Source of the DNA: Endotrypanum monterogeii
Taxonomy: Eukaryota > Euglenozoa > Kinetoplastea > Trypanosomatida > Trypanosomatidae
Assembly (NCBI GenBank): GCA_000333855.2
Contig: CM007320.1
Span: 3,085,049 to 3,100,081 of the forward strand
DNA length: 15,033 nt
Direction of reading: 5' to 3'
The translations under genes were made by a program, and so were the position numbers. The notes beneath the pieces were generated by a model. It was not told the DNA's origin. It worked only from the letters and a program-made list of their open reading frames with translations, and made no database searches. This document shows, in pieces, positions 1 to 8,078 of the stretch; within the stretch, counting starts at the first letter, position 1; each line of letters begins with the position of its first letter.

Positions 1-59
1 TTGGCTCTCACCGAATTGGAAGCAGCGAATTCGATGCAACCTACGTGGGCCGTGAGTAG
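1..59 (+). CDS. Possible 3' end of a plus-strand gene (weak)
   Basis: From base 3 a plus-strand frame is open to a TAG at 57-59 and would encode the last 18 residues of a protein, ending DATYVGRE. Codons look reasonable (many start with a purine, few are rare). The minus strand has no ATG in the first 100 bases, so a minus-strand start here is not supported. A second plus frame (from base 1) is also open, to a TGA at 139-141 through the TA repeat, which shows how little an open frame of this length proves. I do not recognise the peptide. If real, it would make 60-1661 a convergent strand-switch region. Untranslated DNA is equally likely. Confidence 0.2.
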   Translation, partial: GSHRIGSSEFDATYVGRE

Positions 60-97
60 ATGTACAGTCCCTAACTCCTACTCGGTAGTAAGGAGGG

Positions 98-123
98 TAT
101 ATATATATATATATATATATATA
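98..123. repeat. (TA)13 microsatellite
   Basis: This is an uninterrupted run of 13 TA dinucleotides, read directly from the sequence. It lies in untranslated DNA near the left edge. Such tracts vary in length between strains. Confidence 0.95.
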
Positions 124-892
124 GCTTGAAAGCAGCGTGAAATAGGCAGAGAGACACGAGGAATTATCACAGCACAGAGTTCTCCCCTTGCTGACCCTTC
201 ACAGCAGTGTCCCAACCCTCGGAAGCATACAAGTTCGACGGGGGAAGAAGAGAGTGCAGAAAAAAAAAATGCGAAAGTGATAATACCAGAGTGACGCTCA
301 TGTACATACATGTGAAAAGTCTGACAAACAAGACGCGTGTGTGTGTCTATGTCTGTGGGGAAGGGAGAAGAGAGGAGGGCTTGGGTTCCAGAGCCAAAGT
401 CCACTAAGTCAGAAAGTAGAAGCGAAGACCCATTAAACGGCACAGAGCGCCAGCATCCCCAAGCCCGTAGCCACCCAGAAAAAAAGAACACGAAAGGAGA
501 GCCTATCTCATCCCTCGCCGTTTTTTTTTCCTGTTGACTAAACAAAATGATTCCTCTTCCCTCCCCTCCAAACTTCCACCATGACCCCCAGGAAAAGGGT
601 GAGGGAGCGTTGGAACGGCAACTGCATACCCTCTCTCTGGAAACGAGCTCCACCCGCTCTACCTATTATGCCCTCTAGCAATTATTTTTCCTAGTCCATC
701 AAGAAGATATATTTTGGCGGGGAGCACATCTTACCCATGCGCGCCGCAACCTCATGTATGGCACCAACCCGAAGAGTTAATGTGGGGACGAAAGACGCAG
801 AGGAAGAGGGAGTAGCGATGTTCCAATCAATATTCCTTCGACTCGGGGAATAGCTTGCAGCTAATGAGCTCGTACACGTATCTCTCTTCCTC

Positions 893-924
<32 letters not shown>
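893..924. repeat. Compound (TA)8(TG)8 microsatellite
   Basis: Eight TA units (893-908) run directly into eight TG units (909-924), preceded by a pyrimidine tract at about 881-892. The same TA-into-TG arrangement recurs at 13873-13908, ahead of the 189-aa gene. Confidence 0.95.
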
Positions 925-925
<1 letters not shown>

Positions 926-1661
926 CTCCCTTTCCACCTCTATCGAGATGTTTTCCATCCCTGGTCACTGCCACCTCTTTTATCAAAAAGAGAGCCGAGG
1001 CCCGTTGCCTAATAAACTAAACCAGGTAGTTTTTTTTATTGGCCGGTTCGCCAGGTTCCTTGTTTTTTTTGTTGTTGTTGCAGTGTCCTTCTAGGGACCG
1101 ATGTTCTCGATTTCGGGTACCTTCACGAACGATAGTGACAAGGAAAAGGTCAACAGCGTCTCCAATTGGAGGCAAATGCAGGGAACCTCTTTCCCCTCAT
1201 ACGCCCACCCGCCTTTCCCACCACACCCACACACATACGCACACGCGGGAAGACAGTGCCGGGGTAGACCGGAGAAAGGAAGAAAAAAAGAGCGCGGTGG
1301 CCCTCACCCGTCGATCGACTCTCGGCCACGAGCACCACACTACCTCGGAACGTTCAGGGACCACGGGGGCTCAAGACCAGAACCACCCCTGCCTCCTCCC
1401 CCCCCCGCCTCACCAAAGGGCAACAAAGGAGCATTTGGGGGAGGGGAAGAATCAGTCATCAGGGATGAAGACAGGAGGGGGAAAAACGGCACAAACACAC
1501 GCACAGACGTACACAAAGCCAATGCAAGCGTCTTTTCCACCACTTACCCTTCGCATGAGCTCACCCCTACTGTGATGACGCGGAAGCCGACGAGCTGCTC
1601 CGCTTGCGTTACTCACACAACACATACACTGAAAGGAAGAGCGGTGATATATAATGTGCTT

Positions 1662-4211
1662 CTACGACGTTACGGAGGAAGATTCCGTACAGCTTTCCTG
1701 CGCGAGTTGCAGTTCTGGCGCCTCAGCCGGTGAGACATCGGTCGTCTCGGCCACCGCCGCGGGTGGCTGTTCCGATTGCGGAGGCGGAACGAGCGATGAC
1801 GCGGATTGAATTGTGACCTTCACAGCGAACTTGGGTGGTAAAGATTTGTTTTTGCTGACACTGTCACCGCCCGTTTGCCTCACTGATGCACCAGACGGCA
1901 ACTCGCTATCGTGATGAGACTCGGTGTGGAAATCGGGGTCATCGTGGTCTGCCTCGCTGGAGTCGCTGTAGCTCGATTCATAGGTGGAAGACATGGCCGT
2001 GTCAGTGTCGTTGCTATCCTCCTCACCACCACTCGTGTAGGTGCTGCCACTCTCCTCCTCTTCCTCGCTAGAGGTGGAATGAAACATGTTTGCTGCAGCG
2101 TTAGACGCATTGATCTCTTCGTTAGAACGGCGTAATACCCCGCTGGTTGCTTCAGTCGCCCACGCCGGCAAGGGATCGCAAGCACGCACTACTGATCCTA
2201 GCAGGTGGGAGAAGGTTCCCATCTCAAGACCGGCACGATCAGCATGGGGATCGCTGATGTCTGGTAACGGCTTTTCGCGCAGAAGCGCGGTCCGCACACT
2301 TGTGAATGTATCGCTCTGGCGATCAAACGTCGCCTCAATGAGGCGTTCCTCGTCCCGAATAATGTAGTCGTCGTCGTACTTGGCGAGCTCCGCGACATGG
2401 TGATATATCCGTTTGAAGCGATCTGCGAGCTCGCTGTTGCCCTGCAAGTGGGCCCACACTTTGCAACCTAACGTGAGAACCTCTCGCTTCACCTCTGAGG
2501 AGAGGCTGCCGAAGCGCTTTGCAAACACACGGAAGCAGTCCGGTGCGGCAGCCGCCAGGGAGGGGTGCTTGGAAATGTTTTCTCCTGCCAACCACAAAAC
2601 TGTCGCCACTGCGGATGGATCCGTAATCCGCTCTTCCATGATGTCAAGCACTAATTGGCAAGCAAGTCGGGAGACGCGTATCGGGTCGGTTCCGTGCAGT
2701 ACCAACACACGCAGCACAGCCACAGCCTCTGCAACGACAGCAGGCGAACTAGTCCGACTTGAGAAAAGCGGGGTAACGAGGCGGATGGTGTAGGAGGCGA
2801 AGGGTGGGTATTGTTGTACAGTTTGCGTCAACCCTCGAATCGCCTCCACGATGGCGGCATCGTTGTACTGTTGAAGATAGGAGCGGAACTCCCGATAAAC
2901 CTCTGCCGCTGTGAATGGTGTTACCAGGCGGGAGAGAATGCGGAGTTTCGCGTGCCGCACATCAGTCGCGTCCAGAGGCAAAAGAAAAAAAAATCTGAGA
3001 TAAGGGAGAAATGCATCATGCTGAATCTGCAACAGGTCGTATATGACATGCAGCACCACAATTTGACCTTCAGTGCATGTGTTCAGTAATCGCATCACCG
3101 GTTTCACGCACGCCTCATGAAAGCGCGGCGTACCGCAGTGACGAAACAGTGCGATAACCGTCACCACGGTGGCGCTGTTCATACTCCGCAGGAGTGACCG
3201 AGACGAATTCAGAAGTAGCAGTAAGTCCGGATCTATCTGACCCTCAACAGCCACGTCGCGCGCCTTGGCGTTCTGCCTCAGTGACGAAATGACATCAAAG
3301 GAGGAGCGGGATGTAGATGTTGCATCATCATCGGAATCTTCGCTTCCCGACCTCTTCTCACTAGAGTCCGAAGACCCGACGCTTCTCTGAAGAGTTTTGG
3401 CAGAGAATGGCCCAGAGGGGTCGACGAAATGTACTCGGGCGTAGCGCATCAGCAAGCGCAGCAACACCACCTGTCCCCACTCTTCGCATTCCTTGAGAGC
3501 TGTGCACAAGCGGCGGTACACGCCGTGGATGAGAACCCATTCATCTGGACAAATTCTCGTGTACGCGAACGCAGCTGCGCCGACCACGTCCGGATTTCGA
3601 TCAGAAAGTAATGTTCGCAGCAACTGGCGCACACCCTCCCGATCCAGCTCCCGGCGAGCTATCGTATGCATCTGCACCAATGCAAGGGCGGCCGTCTTGC
3701 GCACCACAGGCGCCACGTCGCTAGCACACTTCTTCACAGCAACCATCACCACAGGGTGAATTGCGAGAATTCGCAGCGACGCGAGCATGCGCAGGGCGAG
3801 GGCGCGGACATGCATGCTGGGATCAAGCAAGTCCTTCTGGAAGGCCGAGATCGATAGAAGTGTCTCATTGGGGCAGTCATCTGCATAGTAGACGATGAAG
3901 ATGTAAATAAGCTTGCGGAGCTCAATGGAGGGAACATGAATGTTCTTGACCACCTCGGGAAAAAAGTAGCGCATATCGCTGCCTTTGCACATCTGCGCCA
4001 CGATACGCTTCATGCCGTCCCGCTTGTCATGGAGTGACTCGGAGCTCAAGCTGCGGCGTAGGTCATCGACCCTTGGGGCTACTGAGAAGAACTGTGCATC
4101 CCCCGCGACAAGCGAGCGAGCCTTGTTGAAAACAGAAGTCGTGTTGCTTGCGTACTCCCACGCCCGCTCTGTGACAAAGGCCGCCTGCTCAATAAGCGCA
4201 GCACCGTTCAT
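1662..4211 (-). CDS. AP3B: AP-3 adaptor complex, beta subunit (beta-3 adaptin)
   Basis: This 849-aa protein is a large subunit of AP-3, the heterotetrameric coat adaptor that sorts membrane cargo from endosomes to lysosome-related organelles. In trypanosomatids AP-3 is known to be needed for acidocalcisome biogenesis. An alpha-helical adaptin trunk fills about residues 45-640; landmarks are GMKRIVAQMCKG (66-77), VVKNIHVPSIELRKLIYIF (87-105), DVAPVVRKTAALAL (165-178) and YDDDYIIRDEERLIEA (612-627). IDPDLLLLLNSSRSLLRS (326-343) matches the AP-3 beta block that follows an acidic insertion in the animal proteins, and a similar Ser/Asp insertion is present at 279-304. PLPAW (681-685) is followed by an acidic, Ser-rich hinge (712-770). 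The protein stops soon after the hinge and lacks the long C-terminal ear of the roughly 1,090-aa human subunit. The open frame reaches back to 4265 only through a GTG, so the ATG at 4209-4211 is chosen. Confidence 0.93.
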   Translation of the reverse strand: MNGAALIEQAAFVTERAWEYASNTTSVFNKARSLVAGDAQFFSVAPRVDDLRRSLSSESLHDKRDGMKRIVAQMCKGSDMRYFFPEVVKNIHVPSIELRKLIYIFIVYYADDCPNETLLSISAFQKDLLDPSMHVRALALRMLASLRILAIHPVVMVAVKKCASDVAPVVRKTAALALVQMHTIARRELDREGVRQLLRTLLSDRNPDVVGAAAFAYTRICPDEWVLIHGVYRRLCTALKECEEWGQVVLLRLLMRYARVHFVDPSGPFSAKTLQRSVGSSDSSEKRSGSEDSDDDATSTSRSSFDVISSLRQNAKARDVAVEGQIDPDLLLLLNSSRSLLRSMNSATVVTVIALFRHCGTPRFHEACVKPVMRLLNTCTEGQIVVLHVIYDLLQIQHDAFLPYLRFFFLLPLDATDVRHAKLRILSRLVTPFTAAEVYREFRSYLQQYNDAAIVEAIRGLTQTVQQYPPFASYTIRLVTPLFSSRTSSPAVVAEAVAVLRVLVLHGTDPIRVSRLACQLVLDIMEERITDPSAVATVLWLAGENISKHPSLAAAAPDCFRVFAKRFGSLSSEVKREVLTLGCKVWAHLQGNSELADRFKRIYHHVAELAKYDDDYIIRDEERLIEATFDRQSDTFTSVRTALLREKPLPDISDPHADRAGLEMGTFSHLLGSVVRACDPLPAWATEATSGVLRRSNEEINASNAAANMFHSTSSEEEEESGSTYTSGGEEDSNDTDTAMSSTYESSYSDSSEADHDDPDFHTESHHDSELPSGASVRQTGGDSVSKNKSLPPKFAVKVTIQSASSLVPPPQSEQPPAAVAETTDVSPAEAPELQLAQESCTESSSVTS

Positions 4212-4230
4212 TGGATCAGCAAACCCGCGA

Positions 4231-4245
4231 CTGGAAGAAGGGGAA
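4231..4245 (-). promoter_or_regulatory. Alternative spliced-leader acceptor for AP-3 beta
   Basis: On the minus strand a 13-nt pyrimidine run (4245-4233) is followed at once by AG (4232-4231), 19 nt before the ATG. It is a well-formed site but gives a very short 5' UTR, so it is listed as second choice to the site at 4381-4382. Confidence 0.3.
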
Positions 4246-4380
4246 TAGCGAGCGAGAAGCAGCACTGAACGACGACGACAGGTCGAAGAACGTTGCTAGG
4301 GCAACGATGAAAATCAAATGTGCAAATTCGTTTCACCTAAGTGCACAATGAGGTGATTGAGCGCGGGAAATGTGGAGTCT

Positions 4381-4417
4381 CTACGCGGTGAAGTAGGCGC
4401 GGGAGAGGGAAAAAAAA
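4381..4417 (-). promoter_or_regulatory. Predicted spliced-leader acceptor for AP-3 beta
   Basis: On the minus strand a 17-nt pyrimidine tract (4417-4401) is followed, without an intervening AG, by AG at 4382-4381. This is the usual arrangement for trans-splicing in trypanosomatids. The resulting 5' UTR (4380-4212, 169 nt) contains no ATG, which supports both this site and the ATG at 4211. The site is inferred from sequence only. Confidence 0.5.
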
Positions 4418-4584
4418 CACGAGCGGTGCAGCTGGGGACTCAATTACCGACTATGGTGCCCAAGGCCTGAGACCAAACGCGAAGGGAAATCAAGAGAAAG
4501 GAGACGCACAGGAAAGAAGCACACAGTACGAGGATCCCCCTTTTATCGAACGGATATTATGACCAATCCAGTTGATGAGGTGTG

Positions 4585-4627
4585 TGTGTATTTATCTGTG
4601 TATTTATCTGTGTGTGTGTGTGTGTGT
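4585..4627. repeat. 12-bp tandem repeat within a TG microsatellite
   Basis: The unit tgtgtatttatc occurs twice in tandem (4585-4596, 4597-4608) and is followed by a (TG)n run to about 4627. It lies in the region between the APE2-like and AP-3 beta genes. Confidence 0.9.
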
Positions 4628-5536
4628 CTTAGCAATTGATGGAGGGGATTGAAGTGCTACCATGTCCTCTACGATCAACACGTGGTAAAGTATTGCGAAA
4701 CAGAAATAATAACAGTAACAATTTTTTTTTAAACGTAATAGACTGACAGCAAACCACACAATGGCATAATAGTTAGACCCACACACGGACAAATATATTG
4801 CAATTGGCACCAAGGTCTCCCCAAGGCTACTTACAAGCCTTCTGTTTCTTTTTCCGTATTCTAGACGTGTATTGGGGAGCGCCATGCAAGAGGGGAGGAG
4901 GAAGGGAATAGAAAAGCAGAGGAGGCCGTTGAAGTGAACAGGTGCAAATTTCCGTGTGCATGATTCATAAGAAAAAGGGGGAGGGAAGAAAAAAAGGCAG
5001 CGAATTCACAGAATCGAGCTGTATTAGGAACGACAAGTGTCTCTTCATGGCGAAGCACGCCACTGACCTTCGGTCCTCTTCCACTCTCTAGAAATACGTC
5101 TTCGTACGACTATCACTTTGCTACCTAGTGTCATGTATCCCCCCGTGTGACGCGAGGATAAAGCATACTGAAAGCCAGCTTTTGCTTTTTAGTACTTTAT
5201 GTTCGCTTCCTCAGATACTGCAGCTCTGTGCTGCTCACCCACACAGTGATTCATCAACTGCGGTGTGCATTGCCCCACGCCTGCTCATGATGTATGTGCA
5301 TGTGTGTGCACATCTAATTGAAGCATAAAAAGACGTAACACAGGTCACAGAAGAGCGTGCCTCCCCCCGCACTCACCTTTCATGTAGCCCTCGATGCGGA
5401 TCGTTTAAAATCAAACACAAACATATACACGATAAGGAAGCGCCGCTGCGTCGCGTCCCGCCTCTCTTCCCTGTCAAACCTGCGCCTTAGAGAATTAGGA
5501 TGTATACAAGCTACGTCACGCGGTTGGCTATTGCAC

Positions 5537-7756
5537 TCAGAGCTCCTCAACATCAACAATGTACGGTCCTGAGTCGCCAGGAGGAACGACCGTGCTGTCA
5601 TCATGACAAGAGTTGGTCATCTTCTGCTCAGTTTTCGCACTTTTCCCTGCATCAGAGAATGGGTAAGACACGAAACTATCAGAACTTCGCTTGCAACCTC
5701 CTACTCTTGTCGACGTCTTACACACACCCTCAGCCTCAGCGACCTCCTCCCTCGTCGCGGATGGTGGCGCGACCGCAGCTGGTGTTCTCTTGACGGCTGC
5801 AGCAGCGAAGAAGGTTTGCAGCCCCAGGGGTGGCCGATACATACACTTGTGATCTTCTACTACCTTTCCGGGGCGCTTAAGGAGTCTGCTGGACGTACTG
5901 ATCGCTTCCAAGTTGAGCAGCAAGCCGACCCCGATATGATCGCTGAACTGCGGCGGAGTCACGAACAGGCCGGTAGAGGGCAAACCCTCGAAGCAAAGCT
6001 CCCGCGCCCGGTCGGCCAGCGGAGGCATCCCGGTCCCGTCGAACGGCGCCGGTGGATAGGAGCCGTTGGCCATGGCTCGCAACGTGCCGTCGCGGTAGAG
6101 CGCACCATGCACTTCGCTCAAAAAGTTGTCGCGAAGAGCAGACAACGGTAATGCACCGGAATCCGACGACTCCCGCCACGGCACTCCGGCGATGACGTTG
6201 TTGGCTGTCTCTGCACGGCACACCACCGCAGGGAGCAAACAGGAGTCGATAAGAATGTAGTCAAGCCGCGTACCCTCGTTGTCCAGGCGGCGGTTGCGTG
6301 ACTGGTCCCAGCAGGTGTATGGGCACGGACAGTAGGGATGAAGCTGTTGGTGACTCACCTCGCGCAGTAACATCTCTTCGATCGTTAACGAATCAGCCGG
6401 CGCGGTGCCGTACGCATCGGTCATCTCTTTTTTAAGAAGAAAAGTATCCCACATACGTACATGCGACATCTCTTCTCGCGGAACCATCGATTTGGCAGTC
6501 ACCGCCACAGGTAGCTCCTGCACCACTGAAGAAGACACCGGCACAGAAATCTGAAGAAGTCGGCCCATGAACTCTGCTGAGGCATCCGAATGTGGGGCAA
6601 GCCCACAGAAGTGCACTACGGCATACAGCTCGTTTTTCTGGGTGAATGAAAAATTTTTGACAAAATCGGAAGCGTACACGCAGCGAAAACCAGCGTCATA
6701 CAAGGCCTGCAGTGGCACTGGTGGTGTCCCAAAGTTGTGCTCATTCCTTCCGTTACCGCCGTTTCCCCGCTGGGACAGAAGGGCGCAGAGTCGCTGCAGC
6801 GCCTCGCGATCGACATTATTGTCGTCGGTGTTGACCTCCGTGTCAACCGAAACAACCCCAGTTCCAGCCGACGAAGAGGTGGTAGAGAGCGATATGGGCA
6901 AAGAAGGCGACGCCGCGGTTGCAGCGCCCATATCCATAGAGGCGGCCATCTCCGTGACACGAAGACACAAATGATTTGTGATCACATTTGATACCCTTTG
7001 CAGGGCTGATTTTGAGAGATGGGGTCGCGCTGCGGTCCAGGCAGCGTCCCCTTCAGACTCTGCAAGTGCCTGTAACTGGAGCAAAGCACCGAGGTGCACG
7101 CGCCGCAGCGACCAGGCGGCATCGTGCGCGCGATACGTCATGTTTAGATCACCAGCAAGAATGACCGGCTTTCCTGTCTCCTCGCGCAGTTGATCCATCT
7201 TTCTCTCCAAGGCATCAAGAAAATGGAACTTGAAGTTTTGCCGGGTTCCCCCGCGAGCGTTCGGCACGTACACGTTCACGAGCACAAAAGCGCTGTGGTG
7301 GGTCACTACTACGCGACCCTCTTCGTTGAATTGTTCCTCCGCGAAGGGTCGACTGTCGCAGCGCCACGTCAGACCCTTCCGTGCAAATGTTACGACACCG
7401 TTAAGGCCACGGTGCTGCTTGCCACTAAAGGACCAAAACGACTCCCATCCGTCAATCCCGTCATTGCACCCCCCACCGCTGGCGCCACCGGCGACAGACC
7501 CAGCTGACCGGTCAGAGTCTCGTACCGTCGCTAGACGCTCTAAAGGGGCGACAACGGGCCGGCGACCCAGAGGGGGATCACTTCCACCCATCTCCACCGG
7601 AGAAGCGTTCAGCTTTGCCAGCGTGCCTTTGCACTCCTGGATGCAGATGATATCCGCTCCGGTACAGGCAAAGAAATCGTGGATGCTGCCAAAGCTCTCG
7701 CGAATCGCCCTGGAGGTGGTGGACCACCCCGCCACGTTCCAGCTTATCAAAAACAT
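5537..7756 (-). CDS. APE2: APE2-type AP endonuclease / 3'-phosphodiesterase (exonuclease III, EEP fold)
   Basis: This 739-aa protein is a base-excision-repair nuclease of the exonuclease III/EEP family; the family cuts DNA 5' of abasic sites and trims blocked 3' ends with Mg2+. Family motifs occur in order: SWNVAGW (5-11; Asn7), CIQECKG (38-44; Glu41), GLNGVVTFARKG (117-128), NVYVPNA (161-167; Tyr163), AGDLN (201-205; Asp203, Asn205), YTCWDQSRNRR (480-490), GTRLDYILID (495-504; Asp499) and FSDHIGVGLLL (604-614; Asp606, His607). The TCW...N.G.RLDY signature points to APE2 rather than APE1. The position of APE1 Asp70 is Ala9 here. About 275 residues separate GDLN from TCWD because of large Ser/Thr/Gly-rich insertions. 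The tail has a PIP-like PPLGLQTFF (642-650) and an acidic end, but no GRF zinc finger. The upstream frame begins with GTG, so the ATG at 7754-7756 is chosen; it falls right at the conserved first strand. Confidence 0.9.
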   Translation of the reverse strand: MFLISWNVAGWSTTSRAIRESFGSIHDFFACTGADIICIQECKGTLAKLNASPVEMGGSDPPLGRRPVVAPLERLATVRDSDRSAGSVAGGASGGGCNDGIDGWESFWSFSGKQHRGLNGVVTFARKGLTWRCDSRPFAEEQFNEEGRVVVTHHSAFVLVNVYVPNARGGTRQNFKFHFLDALERKMDQLREETGKPVILAGDLNMTYRAHDAAWSLRRVHLGALLQLQALAESEGDAAWTAARPHLSKSALQRVSNVITNHLCLRVTEMAASMDMGAATAASPSLPISLSTTSSSAGTGVVSVDTEVNTDDNNVDREALQRLCALLSQRGNGGNGRNEHNFGTPPVPLQALYDAGFRCVYASDFVKNFSFTQKNELYAVVHFCGLAPHSDASAEFMGRLLQISVPVSSSVVQELPVAVTAKSMVPREEMSHVRMWDTFLLKKEMTDAYGTAPADSLTIEEMLLREVSHQQLHPYCPCPYTCWDQSRNRRLDNEGTRLDYILIDSCLLPAVVCRAETANNVIAGVPWRESSDSGALPLSALRDNFLSEVHGALYRDGTLRAMANGSYPPAPFDGTGMPPLADRARELCFEGLPSTGLFVTPPQFSDHIGVGLLLNLEAISTSSRLLKRPGKVVEDHKCMYRPPLGLQTFFAAAAVKRTPAAVAPPSATREEVAEAEGVCKTSTRVGGCKRSSDSFVSYPFSDAGKSAKTEQKMTNSCHDDSTVVPPGDSGPYIVDVEEL

Positions 7757-7770
7757 CGCGTAGGATACGC

Positions 7771-7811
7771 CTCTTGCATTTGAAAAGATGGGCACAGGAA
7801 GGAGTTGGGCC
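7771..7811 (-). promoter_or_regulatory. Proximal candidate spliced-leader acceptor for the APE2-like gene
   Basis: On the minus strand a pyrimidine-rich stretch (7811-7780) is followed by AG at 7774-7773 with no earlier AG. Its use would leave a 16-nt 5' UTR and would just exclude the upstream ATG at 7779. That ATG otherwise opens a 10-codon uORF overlapping the main start. Confidence 0.35.
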
Positions 7812-7869
7812 AGACAGAGTGTACCTCCCCTATCTGATACCGGCGGGCTCTATATTTCCTTTTTTCTTT

Positions 7870-7896
7870 CTAGACCCGAATCACGTCTACCAACAT
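7870..7896 (-). other. Upstream ORF (8 codons) in the possible long 5' UTR of the APE2-like gene
   Basis: An ATG at 7896-7894 (minus) opens a frame of eight codons, MLVDVIRV, closed by TAG at 7872-7870. It is transcribed into the mature mRNA only if the distal acceptor at 8046-8047 is used. Confidence 0.3.
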
Positions 7897-8045
7897 CAAC
7901 GAACACGACCTGCGTGCTCGGCCACACGTACCCCACCTTCTGCTTGTATGTATGGAGAGGCCTTGGTTGCCTCCTCACTGCACTTACTTTGTGTGGAGTC
8001 CAACAGAAAAAGTGACGTGGAAGTAGTGTTAGTGAAGGCGTCTTG

Positions 8046-8078
8046 CTGGAAGGATACCAAAGGGGAGTGGAGGAGGAC
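8046..8078 (-). promoter_or_regulatory. Distal candidate spliced-leader acceptor for the APE2-like gene
   Basis: On the minus strand an almost pure pyrimidine tract (8078-8048) ends in AG at 8047-8046. As a splice site it is stronger than the proximal one, but it gives a 289-nt 5' UTR carrying two upstream ATGs (7896 and 7779). Confidence 0.4.

Larger units (their letters stand above)
60..1661. other. Gene-free region downstream of the AP-3 beta gene
   Basis: No convincing gene lies here. The open frames seen (for example minus 78-653 and plus 1039-1575 and 1101-1733) translate to low-complexity peptides rich in His-Thr, Tyr-Ile, Pro or Phe runs, read from microsatellites and homopolymers. 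The right part, next to the AP-3 beta stop, is C-rich on the plus strand. Polyadenylation of the AP-3 beta transcript must fall here, but trypanosomatids have no fixed poly(A) signal that I could mark. The stretch holds two TA repeats, one TG repeat and several runs of 8-9 T or A. Confidence 0.7.
4212..5536. other. Intergenic region, APE2-like to AP-3 beta
   Basis: This 1.3 kb stretch should contain the 3' UTR of the APE2-like gene and the 5' UTR of the AP-3 beta gene. It holds a TG-rich microsatellite (4585-4627), an A/T-rich patch (about 4690-4800) and purine-rich blocks on the plus strand at about 4890-5000. Short frames such as minus 4604-4885 (93 codons, starting with ATG) use A/T-rich codons and end in a Thr-His repeat read from the microsatellite. 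I do not count them as genes. Confidence 0.75.

Noticed and set aside
78..653. 191-codon open frame on the minus strand
   Set aside because: It contains runs of Phe, Ser and a Tyr-Ile repeat read from the TA microsatellite. It shows no domain and no codon bias like the real genes.
1437..1480. Plus-strand G-quadruplex candidate
   Set aside because: Two loops would be about 12-15 nt, and the strand is not the transcribed one here.
1039..1733. Two overlapping plus-strand open frames of 178 and 210 codons
   Set aside because: They overlap each other and the AP-3 beta 3' end. Their content is His-Thr repeat, Pro runs and Lys/Arg-rich junk.
4604..4885. 93-codon minus-strand frame with a hydrophobic centre (possible small membrane protein)
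   Set aside because: It does start with ATG. Its codons are A/T-rich, unlike the neighbours, and it ends in a Thr-His repeat read from the TG microsatellite. I treat it as untranslated DNA.
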